In this document: positions 1 through 9,329 of the stretch, piece by piece
Numbering within the stretch: the first letter of the stretch is position 1
Layout of the letters: the number at the start of each line of letters is the position of its first letter
Source: Saprolegnia diclina VS20
Lineage: Eukaryota; Oomycota; Saprolegniomycetes; Saprolegniales; Saprolegniaceae
Reading direction: 5' to 3'
Length of the DNA: 34,410 bases
NCBI RefSeq assembly: GCF_000281045.1
Contig: NW_008246101.1
Span: 208,207 to 242,616, forward strand
Translations under genes and position numbers: made by a program
Notes under the pieces: model-generated
What the model saw: the letters and a program-made list of their open reading frames with translations, nothing else
What the model was told of the DNA's origin: nothing
Database searches by the model: none

Positions 1-380
1 TAGCCAAAGATCGGGACGCAGTCCGTGAGCATGCCAAAGAAGACCTTGAACGACCACCCGAGGGTCATGAGCGTGCCCGCCGAGTTGAGAATGTTGGGGG
101 GGAGCTGGTAGTACGCCGTCAAGAACGGATACCCAATCGCGTTCGTGCCACCGAGGACGACGCCAACCACCGCGTACTGGAAGAGGAAAGCGAGAATCTC
201 GGGCGACGTGTAGACGAGCGCGCCGCCTTCACGGAGGGCACCACCGTCTGGGGCAGTGTCGGCTTCGAGGTCGCCAGGCGTCTTGACAGGCGTGTAGTCG
301 TCGCCCGAGACGGGCTCGATCGACGCCCGGGCATAAGAGAGCCGCTCGCCGAGCGGCAGACCATCCTTCGGCTGCACCAT
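1..380 (-). CDS. BT1-family (folate-biopterin) transporter, N-terminal part, cut by window edge
   Basis: The frame opens at the ATG at 378-380 and reads without a stop to base 1, about 126 codons, so the gene continues outside the window. A hydrophilic N-terminus of about 55 residues precedes a first hydrophobic segment (ILAFLFQYAVVGVVLGG). Then come YPFLTAYYQL and a second segment with WSFKVFFGMLTDCVPIFGY. The W-S-F-K-x-F-x-G-x-x-(S/T)-D-C-x-P-I-x-G-Y signature is typical of the BT1 family of 12-TM transporters, which is greatly expanded in oomycetes. Members move folates or pterins in trypanosomatids and plants, but the substrate of oomycete members is unknown. No intron is needed in the visible part. 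The family call comes from recognising the motif, not from a search. Confidence 0.75.
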   Translation of the reverse strand, partial: MVQPKDGLPLGERLSYARASIEPVSGDDYTPVKTPGDLEADTAPDGGALREGGALVYTSPEILAFLFQYAVVGVVLGGTNAIGYPFLTAYYQLPPNILNSAGTLMTLGWSFKVFFGMLTDCVPIFG

Positions 381-1409
381 GAGGAAACAAGGCGGAGAAA
401 TCAAAAATGACGAGCAAGAAGGTTCCTACGCGCTGTACAGCTCTCATAGGGGACCGGTAACCACCTTCTGAGTCGACCGCCGCATCTCGCGGGATTAGTT
501 TGTTTACTTACGTAGCCGAGTTACCTTCATACGCGACTGGATGGATCGCGTCCCAGATGTGGTCGACTTGGCTTGTGGATGTATCCTAAACGTGGTTCCA
601 CGAGGAGCGGTCCCTCTGAGAAGCACCCGTCGCACGTTCGGAAAGTCTGATAACGCGTTCTAGTCTAGCCTCAGCACTGGACAACGTCGTGCACGAGCTC
701 ACATACGAGGAGACGCGTCGAGAAAGCACCGCACTCGTGTTGAGCAGCCAGTGTAAGCGAACCAAACGACTCGTTATGGGAATAAGAACTGATGAATGAC
801 TTGCCGACCCGGTTCACGAGTGTCCAAGTTACAAAAGACGACACCCACACGCGCTTCGTCCCACTTATGCGTTGCCAGCATTCTCACCAAAATGGCACGG
901 ATGCTGCATATTCAAGTCAAATCATTAGTTGTTACTCGACCGTTTGTGGATGATTCAAGTCCAGAACTCCCAGCGTGGCCTTTCTACGAGGAACCCAAAA
1001 GATTAATAAGTCGAATTGGACGTTTGGGCTCTTGATTTCACCTTGCTAGATATTGAGTCGTGCGAGCCTCAGTAGTTGAAACCTAAACCGTACGCTATGG
1101 TCACCATTTTGTGGCCACCGAGCATGTCCTTGGCCAAATAGACCCCAATAATATTGGACCGACGACGAATGTATGTATCCTACTCGTGGTCACCAACCTC
1201 AACCCTAAGCGAATCAAAGGTAGCCAATCTCGAATGCGTGGCACAAGCAGATCTGGGCGCACTACCACAGTAGTCACCGGAAGAACGGGTTGACGCGGTT
1301 GCCGTGCACACTGCGTCGACGAGCGTCGGATCGGTCGAGCCGATCAAGGACCGGTCCAAGCAGCAACAACGCTTCTCATTACATTCGTAGTTGAATCAGA
1401 CGATCGCCA
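381..1409. other. Gene-poor spacer, about 1 kb
   Basis: This lies between the start of the BT1 transporter gene and the end of the M13 peptidase gene. It must hold the transporter promoter and the peptidase 3' end. The frames present are short, mostly start at non-ATG codons and resemble no protein I know. I see no tRNA, no strong inverted repeat and no transposase remnant. It is more AT-rich than the flanking genes. Confidence 0.5.
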
Positions 1410-3544
1410 CTACCAGATCGCTGCACGCTCGTCTTCAGGCAAATACATGGCGTCGCCTTCTTGGATATCGAACGCGGCGTAGAATTCCGGGAGGTTCTTG
1501 AGTGGCGCAAAGCTGCGGAGGAAGCCCGGGCTGTGCACGTCCACCGAGAGGAGCTTGAGCGCTTGTTCGTCGCGGTCGATCGACGCCCAAAACTGGCCCC
1601 ACGCGAGGAAGAAGCGCTGCTCGGGCGTGTACCCATCGAGAAGGTCGTCCGGACGGCCGTGTTTGGCCAAGTAGAGCTGCAGCGCACGGTATGCGATCTT
1701 GACGCCGCCAATGTCGGCAATGTTCTCGCCAAGCGTCAACTGGCCGTTCACGGGCCGGCCGAGCACTTCATACTTGCTGAACTGGTCGACAACGACTTGG
1801 GTGCGCGCGTTGAACGCCGCCGCGTCCTCCTACATTCCACAACCATCAAAATTCCCTACGAACATATCAACTCTGTATCAGTCGTACCGGCGTCCACCAT
1901 TCCGAGAGGTTGCCGGCCGCGTCAAAGAGGCGCCCTTGGTCGTCAAAGCCGTGCGTCATTTCATGGCCAATCACAGCCCCGATCGCGCCAAAGTTCATGG
2001 CCATGTCGCGGTCCAGCTACATGTTTCAATCTATCAATGTATCAAGCACGTCGAACGCACCGAGAACGACGGCGACTGGAGGATCGCGGCCGGGAACACG
2101 ATCTCATTGGCCATCGGGTTGTAATACGCGTTGACCATTTGCGGCGGCATCTCCCACTTGTGCTTCTGCACCGGCGCGTCCACGCGGCGGACAATGTTTT
2201 CCGCAAACATGAAGCGCTGCATCGCGAGCACGATCTCGACGTAGCTGCCTTCGAGGTGCAAGGCCGAAAAGTCGGTCCAAACATCCGGGTACCCAATCTT
2301 GGTGACGATCGCATCGAGCTTCTCAAGCGACTTGGCCTTGGTCGCCGGCGTCATCCACGTCAAGTCCTGGAGCGACAGCGCAAGCGCTTCCTTGAGGCAG
2401 CCCACAAGCTCCAGCATCGCCGTCTTGGCGGTCGGCGGGAAGAACGCCGCGCAGTAGACCGCGCCCATGAGCTCGCCACACGTCTCGTTGAGCGTGTTGA
2501 CGACGCGCTTCCAGCGCGCCGAAAGCTCCTTCGCGCCCGAGAGTGCCTTGGACAAGGCAAAGGCTTCGTTCACGTACACCTAAATATCAATGTATCAGTT
2601 GGTCCTGTGAAAATATCAAGAAAAATAGGACGCACCGACGGCAGGTACGAAGCGAGCGCCTTGAGTACGTGCCAGGACGCGTACTGCTTGTACGCGTCCA
2701 AATGCGCTTCAATGTCGTCGGCGAGGAACGTAAACATCTCGGGCGTCGCGACGATCGCAAAGCCCGGCACGTCGAGGCCGTAGCCGCGGAACACGGCCGC
2801 CCACGGGAACGCCGCCGCCTCCAACTCGTCGGGCGTCTGCTTGTTGTAGAGCGACGCAATGTCGCGCATCGCAGTCCGCGTGCGCGAGGTTGCCGCAAGC
2901 CGGCGCTCGACGGCGACGACCGACGTGGCGACGGCCGATGCATCGTCGTGTGGGCGGAAGAGCGACCACATGGCCGCGACATGCGCCTCGTACGCAGCGA
3001 GCTTCTCGGCCTTGTCGGCGTCCGTGTAGTAGTCGCGGTCCGGGAGCCCGAGGCCGCCCTGGGCAAAGAAGAGCCGCTCGGTCGTCGAGTCCTTCATGTC
3101 GGGCAGCACGGCGGCATCAAAGAGCACGCTGAGGCCTTGCGTGTGGAGGTACCCAATGGCCTCGATGAACGAGTCGCGGTCGGTCGCGTCCGCAATGCGG
3201 GCCAAGAGCGGGTCCAGGGCCGCCGTGCCCGCGGCCTCGACACCGGCCTCGTCCATGGCCGCCTGCCAGAAGCGGGCGATCTGGCCCTCGCACGTGCTCG
3301 CGTCGAGCGTATCGATCTCTGCGACCTTGGCTTCGCAGAGTCCTTTCACGTCGTCAAGCACTTGGTCGCGCAGCTTGTAGAAGACGCCCCACGCACTGTA
3401 CTCGTCCGGAATCGGGTTGCGCTGGGTCCACTTGCCCCACGAGAAGGCCATAAAGTCGTCGCGCGGGTTCGCATCCCGGTTCATGTCATCGAGCTGAAGG
3501 CCCGAGTGGGCGGCGGCGCAGCAGCAGAAGCGAGGCGGTGACAT
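1410..3544 (-). CDS. M13-family (neprilysin/PepO-like) zinc metallopeptidase, four exons
   Basis: Exons on the minus strand are 3544-2636, 2579-2061, 2016-1888 and 1829-1410, all joined in phase 0, giving 658 aa. The introns are 56, 44 and 58 nt, begin GTGCG/GTACG and end TAG. The N-terminal domain ([14 protein letters not shown]) matches the start of the M13 fold. NAYYNP, the substrate-binding motif, lies near residue 453. The zinc site HEMTH is at 494-498 and the second zinc ligand motif ENIADIGG starts at 554. The protein ends in Trp, as neprilysins do. No signal peptide or transmembrane anchor precedes the catalytic domain, so this is likely a soluble intracellular oligopeptidase rather than an ectoenzyme. 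The start is the first ATG, and a CCAATCA box lies about 105 bp upstream. All visible catalytic residues are intact. Confidence 0.93.
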
Positions 3545-3648
3545 GGCTAAAGTCGAAATGACGTCCGAAGGCCGAGGCCTCGGCGTCCGTGGGACGATTC
3601 ACCCACGTGGCCTTTTTAATTCGCTTGTTCAGTACATGGTCATCGAAC

Positions 3649-3660
3649 TTTGGCCAATCA
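3649..3660 (+). promoter_or_regulatory. CCAAT box upstream of the M13 peptidase
   Basis: The word TTTGGCCAATCA occurs here and again, identically, at 22209-22220 between RPL11 and the RPA34-like gene. It lies about 105 bp upstream of the peptidase ATG. CCAAT is the binding core of the NF-Y (HAP) complex in eukaryotes; its use here is inferred. Confidence 0.45.
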
Positions 3661-4395
3661 AAATGCGTAAATCTTGGTCCAAACTACTTGAAAGAGTGAA
3701 TGAAGACCACCCAAGATCGTGAAATCAGGGATGCCCGTGGAGGCCGCACGCGACGATGCCCGCACGCGCTCATGACAGAATATATGTACAAAGGATTAGA
3801 CATAGAGGTATATAATAGACTATTCGATTCTTGTTGTCGCGGCCTTGACGCTCGCCGAAGTCGTCAGTTGGACCTTGGACTGACGAAGAGACGACGAAAG
3901 TGATGCTGGGGCAGAGTGACGGTTGCGATAGACACTGCCGAGCACGGCCATGGCGCTTCCACGATGGGTATCTCATTTGCTACCTCGACCAGTGTTGATA
4001 GTCGGCGGCACGAATAACATACTAGACCGACTGGACTCGTAAATGCAGTTATCGAGTCCCTTGCAACACCTCGACACTATTACTCTTGTGCGATAGTAGG
4101 AGGAGAGTGTACCCATCGTGTACCTTCTTGAACGTCGATCGACAACACTCGTTACTGAGACGAGCTCCAAGGATCTCCATATACTTGAATGCTCCGAGTC
4201 GACAGGGAATGCCTACCTCGTATGTTATCTTCACTAAGACCGCTACTGAGCCTGAGAAATAACCACGTTGACTGCGGTCCGGCCGTCTTCGATACAGTAC
4301 TACCGGTAGTTAGGACACTAGACATGTGAGCGCTATAACTAGTTTCGTGCGTCTAGCATTCTCGTACCACACACGATGGAGGTTGGTGCATCCAG

Positions 4396-4421
4396 ATCAA
4401 GAGTATTTATGTACTCTTGAT
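4396..4421. repeat. Small perfect inverted repeat
   Basis: ATCAAGAGTA at 4396-4405 is followed by a 6-nt loop and then its exact reverse complement at 4412-4421. CCAGAT occurs in direct orientation on both outer sides. It lies in non-coding DNA. Chance occurrence cannot be excluded for a 10-bp stem. Confidence 0.5.
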
Positions 4422-4923
4422 CCAGATGAACCTCAGTATTTGAAGCCTCGACTCCCCCGGTCACGTACGAAAATCATGCTGGAGTTGCCAAGTTCGCAAG
4501 GCTTTTGCTGCGCCTCTCACACAGTGCGGGTTCCCGACGTCTGTGGAGCAGATCGCACTGGACGGACCCCCTCACCAGACTGTTTGCCATTCACGCTGCC
4601 ACGTCATTAGGAAATTAACACAGGACAATCTCGTCTCGTATGAAAATACGTTTTTACACGGGCAATCAACGCCTTGAAAATATTTTCGGCCATTGGCTTT
4701 TGGAACTAGCGACGCCGAGCGTGGCAGCCCGAGCGACGAGAGCGATGGAGCCTCCAAGAGCGCAAAAGCGCGCCGCTTCGAGCGCCTTTGCCACGACGCA
4801 GCCTCGCAGATGACGCCTCTCCAGCGATACAAACTCCAAGTACACGGCGCGCGGCGAAGGCTTGAACGCCTTTACAGCCCTCGGCGGCGCAAGTGATCTT
4901 GATGCTTCAGAAAACGAATTCGC

Positions 4924-6390
4924 ATGTCCCTCTACGACCCGCTCTACCACCAGAAGCGAGCTGCAAAGCTCGCCGAGGCCAAGTTGGCGGCCGAAGATGC
5001 CCTCATGCGAAAGCCAAGCCCGACGGCGGCGACGAACCTCGGTTCGCGTGCCACCGCGTTCGGGCGCAGCAAGACCCCGACGGTTGTCCGCCAGCGCGCG
5101 GCTCCAACTGTCCCGGTGACTGCGCGATCGACGATTCGGTCGACGCAAACGCCCGCCACGACGGCGGTGCAACCTCTGACGGCAAGCAGCCGCACCTCGA
5201 CCACCGCCGCGCAGCGTCGCACACCGGTGACGAGCGTCGCGACTGCTCCGTCAAGTACCACCACGGATGCCACGCCTGCTAGCGCGGCATCGACGACCAC
5301 GACTGAGGCGATCCTCGGTCAGCTGCGTTCGGAAGTAGCAACTCTCCAAGCGCAGGTCGTCACCCTCCAAGCCAGCCTCAACGCGTCGATGGACACGGCC
5401 AAGACACGCACCTCGGAGCTTGATCTTGCCCATGCCCAGCACGACGCTGATCTCGAGACGCTTGGAACTCAACTTCAGGCCACCCGGGATGTCGTTGCGC
5501 ATCTCGAGGAATCACTCGAAGTTTCGGAGCACGCAACTGCGACCGGTGCCTCGGACCTCGCTCTTGCTCGCTCGGAGCTCGCTGCATCCCGAGCGCAGCA
5601 CGACGACGACATCAAGGCCCTCAAGGGCAACCTTGAGGAGGCGCGTCAAGCGGCTTTGGCCGGCGCCTCGGAGCACGAAGCGGTCGTCAAGGCGCTCCAA
5701 GCCGATTACGAGAAGGCGCTGGCCGCCAAGGGTGCAGAGTTCCGAGACAAGTACGAAGACGCAGTACGCGGCCGTCGTGTGGTATGCCCTGCTTGCAGCG
5801 ACGTCGATGAATCGAGTCAGTGGACCGTCCTTAATGGGCCGCTTCTCGAAGACACGGACTTTGACAGCGACATGGAGGTGGTTCTGGGTGAACCACCAGC
5901 ACCGCCAGAGCTGGTCGCAGCCGCAGAGCTCGAAGCAGAACGCAAGGCTTACGAGGCGCTCAAAGCGCAAGCCGACGACGCAGCCGCCCGCGCCGCATCG
6001 AACGAGCTGCGCCTCGAGAACAAGATCTTGAAGCTCATGACGACCATCAACGATCTCTCGGCCGGTGTCAACGCGCTCTCGTCCGACAAGTCGGAGCTCG
6101 CAGCGGCCAAAGCGAAGCTCCAGGAGGAGACGACAAACCTCCTGGCGCGCGTAGCCGCCTTGGAAACGGCGCTGCAGACGCAGAAGACCGACGCCAAGAC
6201 CGACATGCAGGCGCTCGAGACGCGGGCGGTCACGGCCGAAGCCGCTCAAGAAGCCAACGCGACGACGATCCGGGAGCTGCAAACCACAATCGAAGGACTC
6301 TCGACGAGCGCCCTCTTCAAGCGTACGCAAGAGCTCTCGAAACAAATCCGGGACCTCGAGACACAGCTGCACCGACTTGGGTACGACTAG
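4924..6390 (+). CDS. Coiled-coil protein with Thr/Ser-rich N-terminus, function unknown
   Basis: A single exon of 488 aa starts at ATG 4924; an in-frame TGA at 4900 rules out extension without an intron. Residues 1-30 are a basic helical segment (LYHQKRAAKLAEAKLAAED). Residues about 40-125 are a low-complexity Thr/Ser/Ala/Arg stretch. From about 130 to the end the protein is almost all heptad-like coiled coil, broken near residues 285-330 by a linker containing VVCPACSDVDE and an acidic patch. Such an isolated CPAC pair is too small to be a zinc finger. The C-terminal coiled coil ends LETQLHRLGYD. It may be a cytoskeletal, basal-body or scaffold protein, but nothing in the sequence decides this. 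Codon use resembles its neighbours, so I take it to be a real gene. Confidence 0.8.
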   Translation: MSLYDPLYHQKRAAKLAEAKLAAEDALMRKPSPTAATNLGSRATAFGRSKTPTVVRQRAAPTVPVTARSTIRSTQTPATTAVQPLTASSRTSTTAAQRRTPVTSVATAPSSTTTDATPASAASTTTTEAILGQLRSEVATLQAQVVTLQASLNASMDTAKTRTSELDLAHAQHDADLETLGTQLQATRDVVAHLEESLEVSEHATATGASDLALARSELAASRAQHDDDIKALKGNLEEARQAALAGASEHEAVVKALQADYEKALAAKGAEFRDKYEDAVRGRRVVCPACSDVDESSQWTVLNGPLLEDTDFDSDMEVVLGEPPAPPELVAAAELEAERKAYEALKAQADDAAARAASNELRLENKILKLMTTINDLSAGVNALSSDKSELAAAKAKLQEETTNLLARVAALETALQTQKTDAKTDMQALETRAVTAEAAQEANATTIRELQTTIEGLSTSALFKRTQELSKQIRDLETQLHRLGYD

Positions 6391-6532
6391 CGACGACTAA
6401 CTCTTTTGGAATACGTGTTTTGCATAAGATCGTAGTTGTAGTTCAATCTAAGTTGGATACTGTTGCCACCAACACCCGCGACAAGGTGCGCAGAGCTCCC
6501 AAACGAAGCAGTGCCGGATGGCGCACTTGCCG

Positions 6533-6623
6533 CTGTGTCACACAGTGTTCGAGACAGTGTTTTGTCCGATGCACAGTTTAACAGTGCATTGAAGGAATAC
6601 AGTGTTTCGGACTGAAACACTGT
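6533..6623. repeat. Cluster of inverted repeats and ACAGTG words downstream of the KDZ-like gene
   Basis: Within about 90 bp there are four copies of ACAGTG (6542, 6554, 6581, 6599) plus one inverted copy. CTGTGT-C-ACACAG is at 6533-6545. A 19-nt near-palindrome TGCACAGTTTAACAGTGCA lies at about 6570-6588. ACAGTGTTTC (6599-6608) and its perfect inverse GAAACACTGT (6614-6623) are separated by 5 nt. The cluster starts about 50 bp beyond the stop codon of the KDZ-like gene. Subterminal repeats of this type often mark transposon ends, but I cannot define a terminal inverted repeat or target duplication. Confidence 0.6.
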
Positions 6624-6674
6624 TTCCAACAAAGGCACTCGCATGACAGCTTGGTGGTGTGGTATATATATGTA

Positions 6675-7800
6675 CTACAACAAGTGCTGGATCCTCGAGA
6701 ACTCTCCAATTGCTGCGTTGAAGGAAGGGTAGATGGTGCCGTGGACATCGTGCTCGTAGTCAGGGTGCTCGCCAAAAAAGACTTTGGCGGCGCCAAAGAC
6801 GGACACGTTTGCTCTGCGGTACGCACATGCCGACTGCAGCATCGAGAACGCAAAGCCCTTTGCTACTTGGCAGGTATGCTGTCGGGATTGCAGGGTACGA
6901 ATATGTACCTGGAACGGTCGGCGAGCTTGGAAAGAACCCAAGGCGTAAGAGTACGGACGCAGGCTTGCAAGCGCTGCAAAGGACTTGGACTTTCTCGCTG
7001 CCGTCGTACCCGTGCAGCAGCACTTCCATTGGCTTCGCGCGCGCTGAGCGCGTGGTCCCACAGAGACACGGCACAGATCGCAGCGCCGGGCGCAAAATGG
7101 GGCAGCCCTTCGCATCAACGATGTTGTGTGCGTACGGTGCGTGGTCGACCGCATGCCCGTAGCAAAAGACAGCGTTCGTCGAGAAGTACTTGCACGTGTG
7201 GCACACGTACGTTGCTGGGTGTGTACACGTACCGGTATTGCAACGAGCCCCCGGGCGAACCAGCGGGGTCGCCCAGTCCGCGACATCTTTGACGCTCTCA
7301 ACGAGGAGGTCGCGCCACGCATTGGCGGCGATACCGCGTGCATTCGCGCGTCGTTTGTCGTTGTGGAGCTTGCGCATCTCAATCGACGGCTTTGTGGTGT
7401 CGTTGATATGGCGCGCGCCGTCCGCTTCGTCTGGCTCTTCGTCATCGTGCCCACCCCCGTCGTACCCGGCGTCTGCCGACTTACCCGCGACGTCCCAGTC
7501 GGCGGCAGTGTTCTCAACCCAGTGCTCGGTGTAGGCGTCGTGGTTTTGCTGCGCGTGGGCGCCCTGGCAATCGCAAGACTCGTCCACATAGGGCTTGGGA
7601 TCCGGCCCTTCGCACAGAGCCAAATCGGTGCGACGCTTGCGAACGCTCAGGCCGCTGGCGTCGACAGCGGCGACGACCCTCTTGAAGAGGGGCATGTCGA
7701 CTGGGGGGATTGGTCCATGTCGGCGCTCGTGTTCTTTCACCATTTCCTCGTACGTGGGTGTGCCGGCGAGGCCCTTGCGCTTCTTCGTCCGCTTGGACAT
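6675..7800 (-). CDS. KDZ/Zisupton transposon-associated cysteine-cluster (CxC-like) protein lacking the transposase domain
   Basis: Exon 1 is 7800-6909 and exon 2 is 6862-6675. The 46-nt intron (GTACAT...TAG) restores a continuous frame of 359 aa. The first 30 residues are basic (MSKRTKKRKG). Residues about 60-150 are acidic and disordered. The core has a cysteine array: CNTGTC, CHTCKYF, FCYGHAVDH, CLCG and LCSAC. It is followed by LLRLGFFPSSPTVPAKGFAF, which matches the LL..G.FPaTP..P..AF signature at the end of CxC domains next to KDZ transposases. The intron falls exactly inside this signature, which supports the join. The catalytic DDE domain that normally follows is absent: the protein stops 55 residues later. 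It is either a truncated element, one ORF of a split element, or a domesticated DNA-binding protein. Large inverted repeats flank it on both sides. Confidence 0.72.
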
Positions 7801-7859
7801 CGAGGCGGCTGAAACTGAAACTGATTGATCTACAATCAGGTTCAGTTTCAGCCTCCTCG
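7801..7859. repeat. 59-bp near-perfect palindrome abutting the KDZ-like start codon
   Basis: Left arm 7801-7827 and right arm 7833-7859 are reverse complements at 25 of 27 positions, with a 5-nt loop. The left arm touches the ATG of the KDZ-like gene (7798-7800). Within each arm GAAACT or AGTTTC is repeated. In the gene's mRNA this would form a stable hairpin at the start codon; in DNA it could be a cruciform or a pair of operator half-sites. Confidence 0.85.
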
Positions 7860-7925
7860 CTTAACACGGTTATCGCTGTAGTTAGTCGACCAGTCGTTCT
7901 GGCGGCGATTGTGGCGGTGGATTTT

Positions 7926-7946
7926 GGTGCAACTTGAAGTTGCACC
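7926..7946. repeat. 21-bp palindrome GGTGCAACTT-G-AAGTTGCACC
   Basis: Both 10-bp arms are perfect around a single central base, and a further GTTGCAC follows at 7954-7960. It lies between the KDZ-like gene and the sulfotransferase gene, which are transcribed away from each other, so it may be a regulator site or a subterminal transposon repeat. Confidence 0.7.
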
Positions 7947-7962
7947 TTCTCGAGTTGCACGG

Positions 7963-7975
7963 TGTCGGTTAGGAA
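7963..7975 (+). promoter_or_regulatory. TGTCGGTTAGGAA promoter word upstream of the sulfotransferase gene
   Basis: This 13-mer is identical to 33146-33158 upstream of RBM42 and shares its TGTCGGTTAG core with the inverted site at 13957-13970 between COMMD2 and NDUFA13. It lies 99 bp before the ATG. Function is inferred from recurrence only. Confidence 0.4.
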
Positions 7976-8026
7976 AACGCACGGTATCCGTAAGAAGCCT
8001 ATCGTATCCGGACCATTTACCTTCCC

Positions 8027-8037
8027 GTCATTTTCTG
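8027..8037 (+). promoter_or_regulatory. Possible oomycete initiator (GTCATTTTCTG) of the sulfotransferase gene
   Basis: The TCATTTTC core resembles the oomycete initiator (YTCANTYY-like) and lies about 33 nt before the ATG at 8062. The match is by eye. Confidence 0.35.
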
Positions 8038-8061
8038 CCAGCGCTTCCAAGCAGCAGCAGC

Positions 8062-8912
8062 ATGCTTCCGCCGAGCTTCAACGCCCATGATGGCTTCCTC
8101 GTGCCCGGGAGCTACGACATTGCCAACCTGCTCTCGGGGCGGTCGCTCAAGGCGCGGCCCCATGACGTCTTTGTCTGCTCGTACCCGGACTGCGGCAACG
8201 ACTACGTGCTCCGGATCGTGTATGGCATCTTGCACAACGACGTGGCGCCGATACCGCCGCCCGAGACCGTCGTGCCGCACCTCGAGCGCGTGGGGAAGGA
8301 GGTCGCCGAGCGCATGACGGCGAAGGACCACGCGCGCCTCTTCAAGACGCATTTGCCGAGCAAGTGGACGCCGGCCCACGACGCTGCTAAGTACATTTGC
8401 GTCGGGCGAAATCCCAAAGATACGTCCGTGGCCCACTACTACCGCACGCGCGAGTACGTCGAGGGCTACCACTACGAGAACGGGCAATGGGATGACTACT
8501 TTGAGCTCTTCCTCGCGGGCCAGGTGCCATGACCGTCGCGTCTTCAAGGCGATCATGCGGTGTGTAGGTCGACTTTGGCGACTACTTCGACTTTTTCGTG
8601 CCCTGGTTCCAGCGCAAGGACGAAGACAACGTGCTCTTCCTGACGTACGAGTACCTTGCGGACGAGACGCGCGACGCGATCTTGCGCATTGCGCGCTTCC
8701 TCGGCGACGACTATGAAGATCGGCTCTTGGAGCACCGCGAGGAGCGGCTCCATGTCATTGTCGACGCGCTCGAGAACGTCAAGGCGCCGCTGATCCAGCT
8801 CGGCGACTGGAAAACGCTCTACTCGGCCGACCAAAGCGAGCGCATGCTCGACAAGTTCCACGAGAAGACCAAGGGTACCGGCGCCCAGCACATGTGGGCC
8901 GACCTCATGTAA
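8062..8912 (+). CDS. Cytosolic sulfotransferase homologue with degraded catalytic and PAPS-binding motifs
   Basis: Exons 8062-8523 and 8568-8912 are joined across a 44-nt intron (GTGCC...TAG), giving 268 aa. 8062 is the first ATG in frame. The fold-defining order of the SULT family is present: DVFVCSYPDCGNDY (5'-phosphosulfate loop position), LFKTHLPSKW (catalytic His), YICVGRNPKDTSVAHYY (3'-phosphate site), the join through GQVDFGDYFDFFVPWF, LTYEYLADE, and GDWKTLYSADQSERM near the C-terminus. However, the P-loop normally reads YPKSGTTW. Here the essential Lys is Asp and both Thr are replaced. The conserved Ser of RNPKDxxVS is Ala, and the RKG before GDWK is missing. It may therefore have lost sulfotransferase activity or use a different donor geometry. 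The reading frame and splice sites are intact, so it is not an obvious pseudogene. Confidence 0.85.
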
Positions 8913-9329
8913 GCGGCCGCCTCTACCTTCTCCTCCTTCTCGTCTTCTTGTCGTACGCATCGAGGATTGATGGCGTCTAGTAGGAATACGCAGGAGTGAG
9001 CATCGCGAGATGCGTAGTTGGTCGTTGTGCTAACCGAGGCTAGTCGACTCTTGATGCGTCTACTCGTGTTGCTACTACAGGAAGGGCGATGCGAGCAGCT
9101 CTGGTGGAGCTGCAAGGCGCTCGCCTCTGCAGCGGCGCAGGCCATGGCAGCGTGGGCGGCCGTTGGTGCTCGCGCAGCGCCGGGAGCCAAGGGCAGCAAG
9201 CCTGGTTCGGTCGCTCTGGTCCTGGCGTCGGTGGGATTTTCGTGTGAATTCGTCGAGTTCTATTTCACCGTGGTTAACTACACTGGTAACGGCTTGGGGC
9301 ATGGCGGCAGGCCTCGTCCGGTGACCATC
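8913..9329. other. Spacer between the sulfotransferase and IQ-protein genes
   Basis: The frame upstream of 9330 stays open and contains an in-frame ATG at about 9144. An N-terminal extension of the next gene is therefore possible, but its composition (hydrophobic, not acidic) differs from the start chosen. Otherwise I see only a 3' end and a promoter. Confidence 0.4.

Larger units (their letters stand above)
3545..4923. other. Divergent spacer of about 1.4 kb without recognisable genes
   Basis: This separates the M13 peptidase start (minus) from the coiled-coil gene start (plus). The peptidase side has TTTGGCCAATCA at 3649-3660. A 10-bp perfect inverted repeat with a 6-nt loop sits at 4396-4421. 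Open frames at about 4690-4896 are in a different frame from the downstream gene, lack an ATG or run into stops, and I could not join them with any canonical intron. There is an in-frame TGA at 4900-4902 just before the downstream ATG. Confidence 0.5.

Noticed and set aside
1461-2783. Long plus-strand open frame opposite the M13 peptidase
   Set aside because: It starts at TTG, has Arg/Val/His-rich composition typical of an antisense shadow, and overlaps exons and introns of a clear M13 gene.
4693-4896. Open frame upstream of the coiled-coil gene as a first exon
   Set aside because: It begins at TTG, ends before 4900, and no GT...AG junction joins it in frame to the ATG at 4924.
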